Shown: piece by piece, positions 40,114-48,293 of the stretch
Layout of the letters: each line of letters begins with the position of its first letter
Numbering within the stretch: position 1 is the stretch's first letter
From: Mollicutes bacterium
Lineage (GTDB): Bacteria > Bacillota_I > Bacilli_A > Izemoplasmatales > Izemoplasmataceae
Reading direction: 5' to 3'
Assembly (NCBI GenBank): GCA_003554025.1
Contig: PWFC01000039.1
Coordinates: 1-64,000, forward strand
Length of the DNA stretch: 64,000 bases
Translations under genes and position numbers: made by a program
Notes under the pieces: model-generated
Databases searched by the model: none
What the model was told of the DNA's origin: nothing
Seen by the model: the letters and a program-made list of their open reading frames with translations, nothing else

Positions 40114-41367
40114 ATGGAACAAAAAATCGTATCCAAACGTTTCGACGCCATCAACCCCTTGTCGATCGACGATTATCTTGAAAGCGGCGGCTACAAGTCG
40201 CTCAAAGAAGCGCTGAAAAGAGACCGCATCAACATCATCGAAGAAATCGAAGCGGCGCGTTTGCGCGGTCGGGGCGGCGCAGCCTTCCCGGCTCATGTGA
40301 AGATGATGGGCATCGCGAAGGAAGAAGAAACCACACGCTATATTATTTGCAACGCCGACGAAGGCGAACCCGGAAACTTCAAAGACCGCCAATTGATGGA
40401 AAAAGATCCCCATCAGTTCATCGAAGGCATGGTCATCACGGCGTTTGCGATTCGCGCCACCAAAGGGTATATTTATATCCGCGGCGAATACGACAAGGCC
40501 TATAGCATTTTGGAATGGACCCTTGAGGAAGCCCGCAAAAAAGGGTATCTGGGCAAAAACATTTTGGATAGCGGCTTCGATTTCGACATCGAACTGCGTT
40601 CCGGAGCGGGTTCTTACGTTTGCGGCGAAGAATTTGCCTTGATCGAGTCCATCGAAGGAAAGCCCGGAAGAACCCGTGTCAAGCCGCCTTTCCCCACTCA
40701 AAAGGGCTTGTTCGACAAACCGACTTTGATCAACAACGTCGAAACCTTTGCGAACATTCCCCACATCCTTGAAATGGGCGGCGATGAGTTTGCGAAAATC
40801 GGCACCGAGTCGTCAACCGGAACGAAACTTGTGAGCCTTTCTGGAAACGTCAACAACCCCGGTGTTTACGAAGTGCCTTTTGGCGTCCCCATCAAGGAAG
40901 TCGTGGAAAAACTCGGCGGAGGGTCCAAAGACGGCCGCAAAATCAAGATGGTTCAGCTTGGCGGAGCTTGTGGACCGATCATCCCCGAATACATGCTGGA
41001 TTTGACCATCGACTTTGACCGTTTCGAGGATTTCGACTCCAAAACCGGCGCCGGCGCCATCATTGTCATGGACGAACGTTTCGATGTCTTTGACGTCTTG
41101 CTCCGTGTGGCGGAATTCTTCGAGCACGAATCCTGCGGAAAATGCACGCCGTGCCGCGAAGGAAATCTTCAACTCGTCAAACTCGTTGAAAAATTCATCA
41201 ACCGCAAAGCCACACAAAAAGACTTGATCAACATTGAGTCGCTTGCGCGCGTCATGCATCAAACGTCTCTTTGCGGTTTAGGCCAAACCGCTCCAACGGC
41301 CATTCTTTCCACATTGAAATATTTCCGCGACGACTACCTCGATTTGATCGAGCATCCTGAACTTTAA
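40114..41367 (+). CDS. hydB: NuoF/HydB-type FMN and NADH subunit of the [FeFe]-hydrogenase
   Basis: 417 residues. The FMN/NAD site is intact: LRGRGGAAFPAHVK, CNADEGEPGNFKDR, EEFALIESIEGKPG. The C-terminal [4Fe-4S] site reads HESCGKCTPCREG with the fourth Cys in TSLCGLGQTAP. It is the NuoF core only and lacks the N-terminal thioredoxin-like domain and the C-terminal ferredoxin domain that larger HydB proteins (about 600 residues) carry. It would exchange electrons between NAD(H) and the iron-sulfur chain to HydA, allowing electron bifurcation if the complex is of group A3 type. Confidence 0.92.
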   Translation: MEQKIVSKRFDAINPLSIDDYLESGGYKSLKEALKRDRINIIEEIEAARLRGRGGAAFPAHVKMMGIAKEEETTRYIICNADEGEPGNFKDRQLMEKDPHQFIEGMVITAFAIRATKGYIYIRGEYDKAYSILEWTLEEARKKGYLGKNILDSGFDFDIELRSGAGSYVCGEEFALIESIEGKPGRTRVKPPFPTQKGLFDKPTLINNVETFANIPHILEMGGDEFAKIGTESSTGTKLVSLSGNVNNPGVYEVPFGVPIKEVVEKLGGGSKDGRKIKMVQLGGACGPIIPEYMLDLTIDFDRFEDFDSKTGAGAIIVMDERFDVFDVLLRVAEFFEHESCGKCTPCREGNLQLVKLVEKFINRKATQKDLINIESLARVMHQTSLCGLGQTAPTAILSTLKYFRDDYLDLIEHPEL

Positions 41368-41383
41368 AAAGGAGAATGTGATT

Positions 41384-43102
41384 ATGGTAAACATAAAAAT
41401 CAACAATACCGATGTCACGGTTGAAGAAGGCACTACGATTCTTGACGCCGCAAAAACCAAAAACATCAAAATTCCGACGCTTTGCTATTATCCGGATTTG
41501 GACATCAAATCCGACTGCCGCATCTGCACCGTTGAAATCGCCGGCGAAAAAGGCCTCGTTACCGCTTGTTCGACGCCCGTTCGTGAAGGCATGGAAATCA
41601 AGACCAACTCTCCACGCGTCTTGAACGCGAGAAAGACCATCACAGAATTGATGCTCGCCAACCATGACGCGAACTGTACAGCATGCGAAAAGAACATGAA
41701 TTGTGAACTCCAAACCCTCGCCAACACGCTAGGCATCGACGAAAATCGTTTCGAATCCGTCCTTGAAATGCAAGAACTCGACACCGCAAACACATCGATC
41801 ACCCGCAACCCGAATCGCTGCATCAAATGCGGCCGTTGTGTCGACGTCTGCAAAAACGTCCAGGGCATCAACGTTCTTGAGAGCATGAACCGAAGCCACG
41901 AGATGGTCATCTCGCCCAAATACGGAAAGTATTTGAGCGATGAAGACTGCACGTTCTGCGGTCAATGTTCAAGCGTCTGCCCGGTGGCTTCCATCACCGA
42001 AAAAGACGAAACGGACATCGTTTGGAACGCCCTTGACGACGACAAGAAGCACGTCATCGTCCAAGTCGCTCCGGCGGTCAGGGTTTCCTTAGGCGAAGAG
42101 ATGGGCCAAAAGCCCGGCAGCATCGTGACCGAGAAAATGGTCGCCGCTTTGAAGCAACTCGGCTTCGACCGTGTCTTCGATACCGATTTCACGGCCGATT
42201 TGACCATCATCGAAGAAGGCAACGAATTGATCGAACGCATCAAAACCGGAGGCAAATTGCCGATGATGACATCGTGCTGCCCCGGCTGGATCAGTCTTGT
42301 CGAACAAAAATATCCGGATTTGATCGACAACATCTCTTCTTGCAAATCGCCGCAGCAAATGTTCGGCGCGCTTGCCAAAACCTATTACGCCAAAAAGCAA
42401 AACATCGACCCAAAAGATTTGTTTGTTGTTTCGATTATGCCTTGTACGGCCAAAAAATACGAAGCCGCCCGCGAAGAAATGTCCGTAGACGGCAAAAACC
42501 AAGATGTGGACGCCGTATTGACCACACGCGAACTCGGCAAAATGGTTCGCCAAATGGGCATCAACTTCGACCAACTTGACAAAGTCGAATTCGACGACCC
42601 CTTCGGCATCACCTCTGGCGCCGGCGCAATCTTCGGCGCAACAGGCGGCGTCATGGAAGCCGCGCTTCGCACCGTTTCCGAAGTGGTCAACGAAAAACCG
42701 CTTGAGAAGCTGGACTTCGAAACCGTACGCGGTCTTGAGGGCATCAAAGAAGCCGAGGTGGACCTAGGCGGACAAAAAGTCAAAGTCGCGGTCGCGCATT
42801 CGCTTTCCAAAGCGAAAACACTTGCCGACCAAGTCAAAGACGGCACCTCGCCATACGCGTTCATCGAAGTCATGACTTGTCCCGGCGGTTGCATCGGCGG
42901 CGGCGGACAACCCTACAACACCACCAACGCCGTACGCGAAGAGCGCATCCGCGCCACCTATCAAGTCGACAGCGACATGAAAATCCGCAAATCCCACGAA
43001 AACCCCGTCATCAACAAACTCTACGACGATTACCTGAAAAAGCCGCTTTCCGACTTGTCGCACGATCTTTTGCACACCCATTATCGCAAACGAAACGCAT
43101 AG
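41384..43102 (+). CDS. hydA: [FeFe]-hydrogenase catalytic subunit
   Basis: 572 residues. ATG 41384, nine bases behind GGAG. Domains in order: [2Fe-2S] ferredoxin (Cys34, 45, 48, 62), His-Cys3 [4Fe-4S] (NHDANCTACEKNMNC), two [4Fe-4S] motifs (CIKCGRCVDVCK and CTFCGQCSSVCP), and the H-cluster domain with all three signatures: TSCCPGW, MPCTAKKYE and EVMTCPGGCIGGGGQP. It catalyses reversible proton reduction to H2. With HydB and HydC it forms an NADH/ferredoxin-linked group A3 type enzyme. The maturases HydE, HydF and HydG are not in this window. Confidence 0.95.
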   Translation: MVNIKINNTDVTVEEGTTILDAAKTKNIKIPTLCYYPDLDIKSDCRICTVEIAGEKGLVTACSTPVREGMEIKTNSPRVLNARKTITELMLANHDANCTACEKNMNCELQTLANTLGIDENRFESVLEMQELDTANTSITRNPNRCIKCGRCVDVCKNVQGINVLESMNRSHEMVISPKYGKYLSDEDCTFCGQCSSVCPVASITEKDETDIVWNALDDDKKHVIVQVAPAVRVSLGEEMGQKPGSIVTEKMVAALKQLGFDRVFDTDFTADLTIIEEGNELIERIKTGGKLPMMTSCCPGWISLVEQKYPDLIDNISSCKSPQQMFGALAKTYYAKKQNIDPKDLFVVSIMPCTAKKYEAAREEMSVDGKNQDVDAVLTTRELGKMVRQMGINFDQLDKVEFDDPFGITSGAGAIFGATGGVMEAALRTVSEVVNEKPLEKLDFETVRGLEGIKEAEVDLGGQKVKVAVAHSLSKAKTLADQVKDGTSPYAFIEVMTCPGGCIGGGGQPYNTTNAVREERIRATYQVDSDMKIRKSHENPVINKLYDDYLKKPLSDLSHDLLHTHYRKRNA

Positions 43103-43117
43103 TTTCCTTCTCATAGG

Positions 43118-43150
43118 CGGACGACGCAAAAAAAGCGTCGTCCGTTTTTC
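43118..43150 (+). terminator. Terminator of hydCBA
   Basis: CGGACGACGC / GCGTCGTCCG, a 10-bp stem with an A7 loop and T run. Confidence 0.9.
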
Positions 43151-43155
43151 TATTG

Positions 43156-43187
43156 TTGGGAAGAAAGGGTTCGTATAGTATACTATA
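43156..43187 (+). promoter_or_regulatory. Promoter of rtcB-like gene with palindrome over the -10 box
   Basis: TTGGGA (43156-43161), 17-base spacer, TATACT (43179-43184). The perfect palindrome TATAGTATACTATA (43174-43187) covers the -10 box and could be an operator, or simply reflect an A/T-rich -10. Confidence 0.55.
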
Positions 43188-43207
43188 AGTAGGAAAGGAG
43201 GGTGTGC

Positions 43208-44299
43208 ATGATCATTAAAGGTCGACACAACGTAGCGACCGTCTTCACCGACAATTTGGACCAAACCTCTGAAACGCAAATCAAGACGCTGCTTGACCAA
43301 GAGGCTTTTTCCACAAACAAGATACGCATCATGCCCGACGTGCACGCCGGCGCGGGCTGCGTCATCGGTTTGAGCATGGACTATGACGACAAAGTTGTCC
43401 CAAACCTTGTCGGTGTGGACATCGGATGCGGCGTTTTGACGTTGGTGTTAAAAGACCGTCGGCTCGATTTTAAGAAACTCGACGAAGCGATTCGCCAAAA
43501 CATTCCCTCCGGATTCAACGTGCACAAAAGCGCAAGCGCTTCGTTGAAAGCCAAAGCGAATGAAATAGGTGTTGAAGACGTTTATGCGCGAATCGACAGG
43601 GACCGGGCGGTGAAAAGCATCGGTACTTTAGGCGGAGGCAACCATTTCATAGAAGTCGGTAAGGGCGAAAAGGATATGTATTTGTTCATACATTCCGGAA
43701 GCCGCCGTTTCGGGTATCAAATCGCCGAATACCATCAGGCGGAAGCGTCGAAAAGAACCTTGTCCGGAGTTCCGAAAAGTTTGGCTTATCTTGAAGGCGA
43801 CGCCATGCGAAAGTACTTGCACGACATGGTCATCGCCCAGCGGTACGCCTATGAAAACCGTTGCGAGATGGCAAGAGTCTTGATTGAGGCGATGGGTCTT
43901 AAGGTGAAAGAGACGTTCGACACCGTGCACAACGTCATCGACACAAAAGAGCGCATGATTCGCAAGGGCGCCGTTCCGGCGCGTTTGAAAGAGAAACTCG
44001 TGATTCCCTTGAACATGCGAGACGGAGTGTTGGTCGCCTTAGGCAAGGGCAACGATGAATGGAATCAAACCGCGCCGCATGGAGCCGGAAGGCTTTACAG
44101 CCGCAAACAGGCGAAAAAGATGTTTTCCATGGAGGCTTTTCGAAAATCGATGGAAAACGTTTATACGACTTCACTGCGCAAGCAAACCCTTGATGAAGCC
44201 CCGATGGCCTACAAGGACGTTTCCGAAATTCTTTCTTACTTGCATGAGACCGTAGAAATCATCGACCGAGTGACGCCGCTATACAATTTTAAAGCGTAG
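43208..44299 (+). CDS. RtcB-family RNA ligase
   Basis: 363 residues. ATG 43208 behind AAGGAGGG. Signature motifs: PDVHAGAGCVIGLSM near the front, GVDIGCGVLTL with the metal Cys, GTLGGGNHFIEVG with metal His, and APHGAGRLYSRKQA containing the His that is guanylylated. RtcB joins 2',3'-cyclic phosphate or 3'-phosphate RNA ends to 5'-OH ends with GTP and Mn2+, used in RNA repair. It is shorter than E. coli RtcB (408 residues), as is common for stand-alone Firmicutes forms. No RtcA or archease gene is adjacent. Confidence 0.92.
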   Translation: MIIKGRHNVATVFTDNLDQTSETQIKTLLDQEAFSTNKIRIMPDVHAGAGCVIGLSMDYDDKVVPNLVGVDIGCGVLTLVLKDRRLDFKKLDEAIRQNIPSGFNVHKSASASLKAKANEIGVEDVYARIDRDRAVKSIGTLGGGNHFIEVGKGEKDMYLFIHSGSRRFGYQIAEYHQAEASKRTLSGVPKSLAYLEGDAMRKYLHDMVIAQRYAYENRCEMARVLIEAMGLKVKETFDTVHNVIDTKERMIRKGAVPARLKEKLVIPLNMRDGVLVALGKGNDEWNQTAPHGAGRLYSRKQAKKMFSMEAFRKSMENVYTTSLRKQTLDEAPMAYKDVSEILSYLHETVEIIDRVTPLYNFKA

Positions 44300-44381
44300 A
44301 TTTTTCATACGGGGTATCTTCTACGGTGAAACTGTTGTATAATCGACTTGGCATGAATCTTTTCTTAGGAGTGTGGACTGC

Positions 44382-45323
44382 ATGAATCCGCAAAAATCGG
44401 GCCATCTCGCCGGAATGACGTTTGCAATCGTCTTCGGTCTCACCTTTATGTTTTCGAAAACGGCGTTGTCGCACATCACGCCGATTGGATTGATAGCGTA
44501 TCGTTTTTTGACCGCTTTCGTCATGTTTGAGATTTTGCGGCGCTTTGCCGTCATCAAAGTTCGTTTTGACAAAAAACTCTGGAAAGCCCTGTTGCCGGTG
44601 GTGCTTTTCCAGCCGATTTTGTATTTCTTGTTCGAGACGTATGGTTTAGAGCGTACAACCAGCAGTGAAGCGGGCATGATGATTGCGCTGATTCCGATTT
44701 TTGTGACCGTTTTGAGCGCTTTGATTCTAAAAGAACGTCCTCGGAAAATTCAGGTGTTTTTCATTCTGTTAAGCGTCAGCGGCATCTTTGTGATTCGAAT
44801 CATGGAGACGAGAGGCGCTTTTGAACCGGAGACGCTGGGCTTTTTATTGCTTTTGGGCGCGGTGCTTTCTGCGGCGTTTTTCAATATTGCCTCTAGAAGC
44901 GCTTCAAGGCTTTTAAAAGCGCAGGAGACCACGTATTTCATGATGCTATTTGGAGCCGTCGCGTTCAACGCGCTGTATCTTGCGCAACTGATGTTCGGCG
45001 AAGGCTTAGGCGCGTACTTCGGTTCGCTTTCCACCTTGGAACTGGTTGTGCCGATTTTGTATTTGGGCGTCGTCGCCTCCATCGGCGGGTTTTTCCTGTT
45101 GAATTTTGCCCTGGCAAGATTGCAAGCGCACGTCATCAGCATTTACGCGAACCTGGCGACCATCGTCGCCATCGCCGCCGGAGCGGTGATTCTAAACGAG
45201 AGCCTTTATTCCTATCATTACATCGGGGCCGCGATGATCATCACCGGAGTGTATGGCACCATCCGCACCAACCGAAAAGTGAAACGCTCTGGGTTGTCGC
45301 GCCACGAATATCGATCCACATAA
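44382..45323 (+). CDS. EamA/DMT-family transporter
   Basis: 313 residues, ten helices in two EamA repeats. ATG 44382 behind AGGAGTG; a GTG further up overlaps the ribosome site. Family signature regions: GLTFMFSKTALSHITPIGLIAYRFL (in parts GLTFMFSKTAL and AYRFL), YGLERTTSSEAGMMIALIPI, and GGFFLLNFALARLQAHVISIY. DMT proteins of this type usually export amino acids or metabolites, or import purines; the substrate is unknown. A -10 box TATAAT lies at 44338-44343. Confidence 0.85.
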   Translation: MNPQKSGHLAGMTFAIVFGLTFMFSKTALSHITPIGLIAYRFLTAFVMFEILRRFAVIKVRFDKKLWKALLPVVLFQPILYFLFETYGLERTTSSEAGMMIALIPIFVTVLSALILKERPRKIQVFFILLSVSGIFVIRIMETRGAFEPETLGFLLLLGAVLSAAFFNIASRSASRLLKAQETTYFMMLFGAVAFNALYLAQLMFGEGLGAYFGSLSTLELVVPILYLGVVASIGGFFLLNFALARLQAHVISIYANLATIVAIAAGAVILNESLYSYHYIGAAMIITGVYGTIRTNRKVKRSGLSRHEYRST

Positions 45324-45415
45324 CCCGGTTCGCGCCAACTTTATCAAGGAAAACGCAAGCATAACCCCTTTGCGTTTAAAAAGGCGGCAACGCCGAGAAA
45401 AAAAGTGGAAACTTT

Positions 45416-45445
45416 TTGTCAAAAAAGTTGAAAGTTTGTTACAAT
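45416..45445 (+). promoter_or_regulatory. Promoter of tRNA-Leu
   Basis: TTGTCA, 18-base spacer, TACAAT, about 35 bases before the tRNA. Confidence 0.6.
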
Positions 45446-45480
45446 GATGTGTGTAAAGATGCCTTTGTGGGCGATTTTCC

Positions 45481-45565
45481 GCGGTTGTGGCGGAACCGGT
45501 AGACGCGCTATCCTCAGACGGTAGTGTCTTACGACGTGTGGGTTCGAATCCCACCAACCGCACCA
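45481..45565 (+). tRNA. tRNA-Leu, anticodon CAG
   Basis: Acceptor stem GCGGTTG pairs with CAACCGC; D arm GCG...CGC; anticodon stem CTATC/GGTAG with loop CTCAGAC (anticodon CAG, reads CUG); long variable arm with a GTC/GAC stem; T arm GTGGG-TTCGAAT-CCCAC. CCA is encoded (45563-45565). The long variable arm fits a type II tRNA. Confidence 0.95.
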
Positions 45566-45577
45566 TCACGATTGCAC

Positions 45578-45604
45578 TCCACGGGACATCCCGTGGTGTT
45601 TTAC
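45578..45604 (+). terminator. Terminator after tRNA-Leu
   Basis: CTCCACGGGA / TCCCGTGG hairpin followed by TGTTTT. The T run is short, so read-through into pdxS is possible. Confidence 0.6.
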
Positions 45605-45621
45605 GGTATGAGAGAATCCGA

Positions 45622-45638
45622 TCGGACGTAGCGTCCGA
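45622..45638 (+). promoter_or_regulatory. Small perfect hairpin in front of pdxS
   Basis: TCGGACG / CGTCCGA with a TAG loop, about 15 bases before the pdxS ribosome site. I find no clear -35/-10 pair between the tRNA and pdxS, so this may be an operator, a processing hairpin or a weak regulatory element on read-through mRNA. Confidence 0.35.
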
Positions 45639-45662
45639 ATCATAACAATAGAGGTGTTAATC

Positions 45663-46511
45663 ATGAAAATGCGAAACGCAGCAAAACCTTTGACCGGCGG
45701 CGTCATCATGGACGTTGTCACCAAAGAACAGGCGAAAATCGCCGAGGAAGCCGGGGCCAAAGCGGTCATGGCGCTTGAAAAAGTGCCGGCGGACATCCTC
45801 AAAGAAGGCGGCGTGGCCCGCATGTCGGACCCGCAGCTGATTCAAGAAATTCAAGAAGCCGTCGACATCCCCGTTATGGCAAAAGTTCGCATCGGACATT
45901 TTGCTGAAGCTTATATTCTTGAAGCGCTCGACATCGATTTCATCGACGAGAGCGAGGTGCTCACACCGGCCGACGAACGGCACCATGTCGACAAAACCGG
46001 CTTCAAAACTCCCTTTGTCTGTGGCGCGACCGATTTAGGAGAAGCTTTGCGACGCATCAAAGAAGGCGCGCAGATGATTCGCACCAAGGGTGAGGCCGGA
46101 ACCGGAGACGTCGCCGAAGCCGTGCGACACATGCGCACCATCAACGCCGACATCGCCCATGTCAAGTCCCTTCGCAAAGACGAGCTCATGGATTTTGCCA
46201 AATCCATCCGCGCGCCCTACGATTTGGTCGAGTACGTCCACAAACACGGAAAACTTCCCGTCCCCAACCTATCGGCCGGAGGAATCGCCACGCCCGCAGA
46301 CGCGGTGCTGATGATGCATCTTGGCGCCGAAGGCGTCTTTGTGGGTTCTGGCATCTTCAAGTCGGACGAGCCGAAAAAACGCGCCCAAGCCATCGTCGAA
46401 GCGGTCAAACACTACAAGGACTACGCCAAAGTTGCCGAAGTTTCCAAAGGTCTCGGCGAAGCGATGAGCGGTATTTCCTCCAAAGCGCTGCACGAATCAA
46501 AAGATGAATGA
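45663..46511 (+). CDS. pdxS: Pyridoxal 5'-phosphate synthase subunit PdxS
   Basis: 282 residues. ATG 45663 behind AGAGGTG. Highly conserved family: [20 protein letters not shown] (Asp of the ribose 5-phosphate site), [13 protein letters not shown] with the first active Lys, [19 protein letters not shown] with the second Lys, and [15 protein letters not shown]. PdxS builds PLP from ribose 5-phosphate, glyceraldehyde 3-phosphate and ammonia. Its glutaminase partner pdxT is normally next door but is absent here; nadC follows instead. Without PdxT the enzyme can use free ammonia poorly, so pdxT may lie elsewhere. Confidence 0.96.
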   Translation: MKMRNAAKPLTGGVIMDVVTKEQAKIAEEAGAKAVMALEKVPADILKEGGVARMSDPQLIQEIQEAVDIPVMAKVRIGHFAEAYILEALDIDFIDESEVLTPADERHHVDKTGFKTPFVCGATDLGEALRRIKEGAQMIRTKGEAGTGDVAEAVRHMRTINADIAHVKSLRKDELMDFAKSIRAPYDLVEYVHKHGKLPVPNLSAGGIATPADAVLMMHLGAEGVFVGSGIFKSDEPKKRAQAIVEAVKHYKDYAKVAEVSKGLGEAMSGISSKALHESKDE

Positions 46512-46534
46512 CGAACCCACAAAGGGGAACTTGT

Positions 46535-47362
46535 ATGGATAACGAATTAAAAACTCTTATCAAACGCGCTTTAGAAGAAGACATGCCGCACGGCGACATA
46601 ACCACCGACGCACTTTTCACAACCGAAGAGAGCGAAGCGGTGTTGATCGCGAAAGCTTCGGGGGTTATAAGCGGCCTTGATGTTGCGAAAGCGGTCTTCG
46701 AAGCGGTGGATGAAACGGTTGAGTTCAAGGCGATACAGGCCGAAGGCGCTACCGTAGAAGCGGGCGATTATCTTGCGTTTGTCCGCGGAAAGACCAAAAA
46801 TTTATTAAAAGCGGAACGCACCGCGCTCAATTTCTTGCAACGGATGAGCGGCATCAGCACCGCTACGCGAAAGTATGTCGACAAAGTCCGCCATACCGAT
46901 TGCAAAATTCTCGACACGCGCAAGACCGCTCCGACTTTGCGCGCCATCGACAAACTCGCGGTCTTACGCGGCGGCGGGTACAACCATCGTTTTTCTCTTT
47001 CCGACATGGCGCTGATCAAAGACAACCACATCCACGCCGCCGGCGGCGTTGAAGACGCCGTGGCCGTAGTCAGAAGCATCATCGGCACGAATACCCCCAT
47101 CGAAGTGGAAGTGGAAACCTTCGAACAGTTTCAAGAGGCGCAATCGACCGATTGCAACCGCATCATGCTCGACAACATGACCTTAGAACTTATGCGGCGC
47201 TGTGTTCAAAGCAACCATGCCCAAAAAGAGCTAGAAGCGAGCGGCAACGTCACCCTCGATACGGTTGCCGGCATCGCCGAAACCGGCGTGCATTTCATCT
47301 CCGTCGGCGCGCTTACACATTCAGTCGAAGCGTTTGACATCAGCATGAAATTTAACCATTAA
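46535..47362 (+). CDS. nadC: Nicotinate-nucleotide pyrophosphorylase (carboxylating)
   Basis: 275 residues. ATG 46535 behind AAAGGGGA. Family motifs: EDMPHGDITTDALF, ERTALNFLQRMSGISTATRKYV, ILDTRKTAPTLRAIDKLAV with the phosphoribosyl-binding Arg/Lys, GGGYNHRFSLSDMALIKDNH and IEVEVETFEQ. It condenses quinolinate with PRPP and releases CO2 to give nicotinate mononucleotide. Followed at 13 bases by nadA and nadB, so the three steps from aspartate to NaMN are in one operon. Gene order C-A-B after pdxS. Confidence 0.95.
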   Translation: MDNELKTLIKRALEEDMPHGDITTDALFTTEESEAVLIAKASGVISGLDVAKAVFEAVDETVEFKAIQAEGATVEAGDYLAFVRGKTKNLLKAERTALNFLQRMSGISTATRKYVDKVRHTDCKILDTRKTAPTLRAIDKLAVLRGGGYNHRFSLSDMALIKDNHIHAAGGVEDAVAVVRSIIGTNTPIEVEVETFEQFQEAQSTDCNRIMLDNMTLELMRRCVQSNHAQKELEASGNVTLDTVAGIAETGVHFISVGALTHSVEAFDISMKFNH

Positions 47363-47375
47363 GCGAGGCGTTACC

Positions 47376-48293
47376 ATGAACTCCAAACAAATGCTCAAGG
47401 AAATTTTGGCATTGAAAACCAAACACAACGCATTGATTTTGGCGCACTATTACCAAAACAAGGAAATTCAGGACATCGCCGACTTAGTGGGCGATTCTTT
47501 CCAGCTTTCCAAAGCGGCCGCCGAAACCGACGCCGATGCCATCGTCTTTTGCGGCGTGCATTTCATGGCGGAAACCGCCAAACTCCTCTCCCCAAACAAG
47601 CGGGTGCTTTTGCCCGTCAAAGACGCAGGGTGTCCCATGGCGGACATGGCCGACGCCAAAACCGTCAAGGAGTACCGGGAAAAACACCCGGAGGCAAGCG
47701 TCGTGTGCTACGTCAACTCCACGGCCGAAATCAAGGCCTTGAGCGACATTTGCGTAACGAGCGCCAACGCCGAAAAAATCCTGAAACGATATCCCGGGCA
47801 GAAGTTTTTGTATGTCCCCGATAAAAACCTTGCAAAATATCTGATCGACAAACACGATTTGAACATCGACCTTTTCGAGGGATGGTGCGACATTCATAAC
47901 GACCTTACCGTCGAAGACGTCAAGACCATGAAAGAAAAATATCCGGACGCGCGTTTCATCGCCCACCCCGAAGCGCCTCTTGAAGTTCTGCGCGAAGCCG
48001 ATTTCGTCGGCGGCACGCAGGCGCTCCTTTCTTATGCGCGTCAAGATGAGGAGGCGCGCACATACCTCATCGGAACCGAAGAGGGATTGATTCACGAACT
48101 CCGCAAACAATCCCCCGACAAAACGTTTCTTCCCGTGACCGACAAACTAACTTGCGAAGACATGAAGAAAACAACACTTAAAGACCTTCATCGCGCATTG
48201 AAAGAGGGCGTCTATGAAATCGAGGTCGATTCTACAATCCGCGAAGCGGCCGAAGCGTCTTTGCGCCGAATGATGGCAGAAAGCGCGCAATGA
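47376..48293 (+). CDS. nadA: Quinolinate synthase
   Basis: 305 residues. The three cysteines that hold the [4Fe-4S] cluster are present: Cys86 (DAGCPMADM), Cys171 (EGWCDIH) and Cys260 (KLTCEDMK). LAHYYQNKEIQDIADLVGDS at the front and FCGVHFMAETAKLLSP are diagnostic. It joins iminoaspartate from NadB with dihydroxyacetone phosphate to give quinolinate. Oxygen-sensitive cluster, in line with an anaerobe. Its stop overlaps the nadB start (ATGA). Confidence 0.96.
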   Translation: MNSKQMLKEILALKTKHNALILAHYYQNKEIQDIADLVGDSFQLSKAAAETDADAIVFCGVHFMAETAKLLSPNKRVLLPVKDAGCPMADMADAKTVKEYREKHPEASVVCYVNSTAEIKALSDICVTSANAEKILKRYPGQKFLYVPDKNLAKYLIDKHDLNIDLFEGWCDIHNDLTVEDVKTMKEKYPDARFIAHPEAPLEVLREADFVGGTQALLSYARQDEEARTYLIGTEEGLIHELRKQSPDKTFLPVTDKLTCEDMKKTTLKDLHRALKEGVYEIEVDSTIREAAEASLRRMMAESAQ

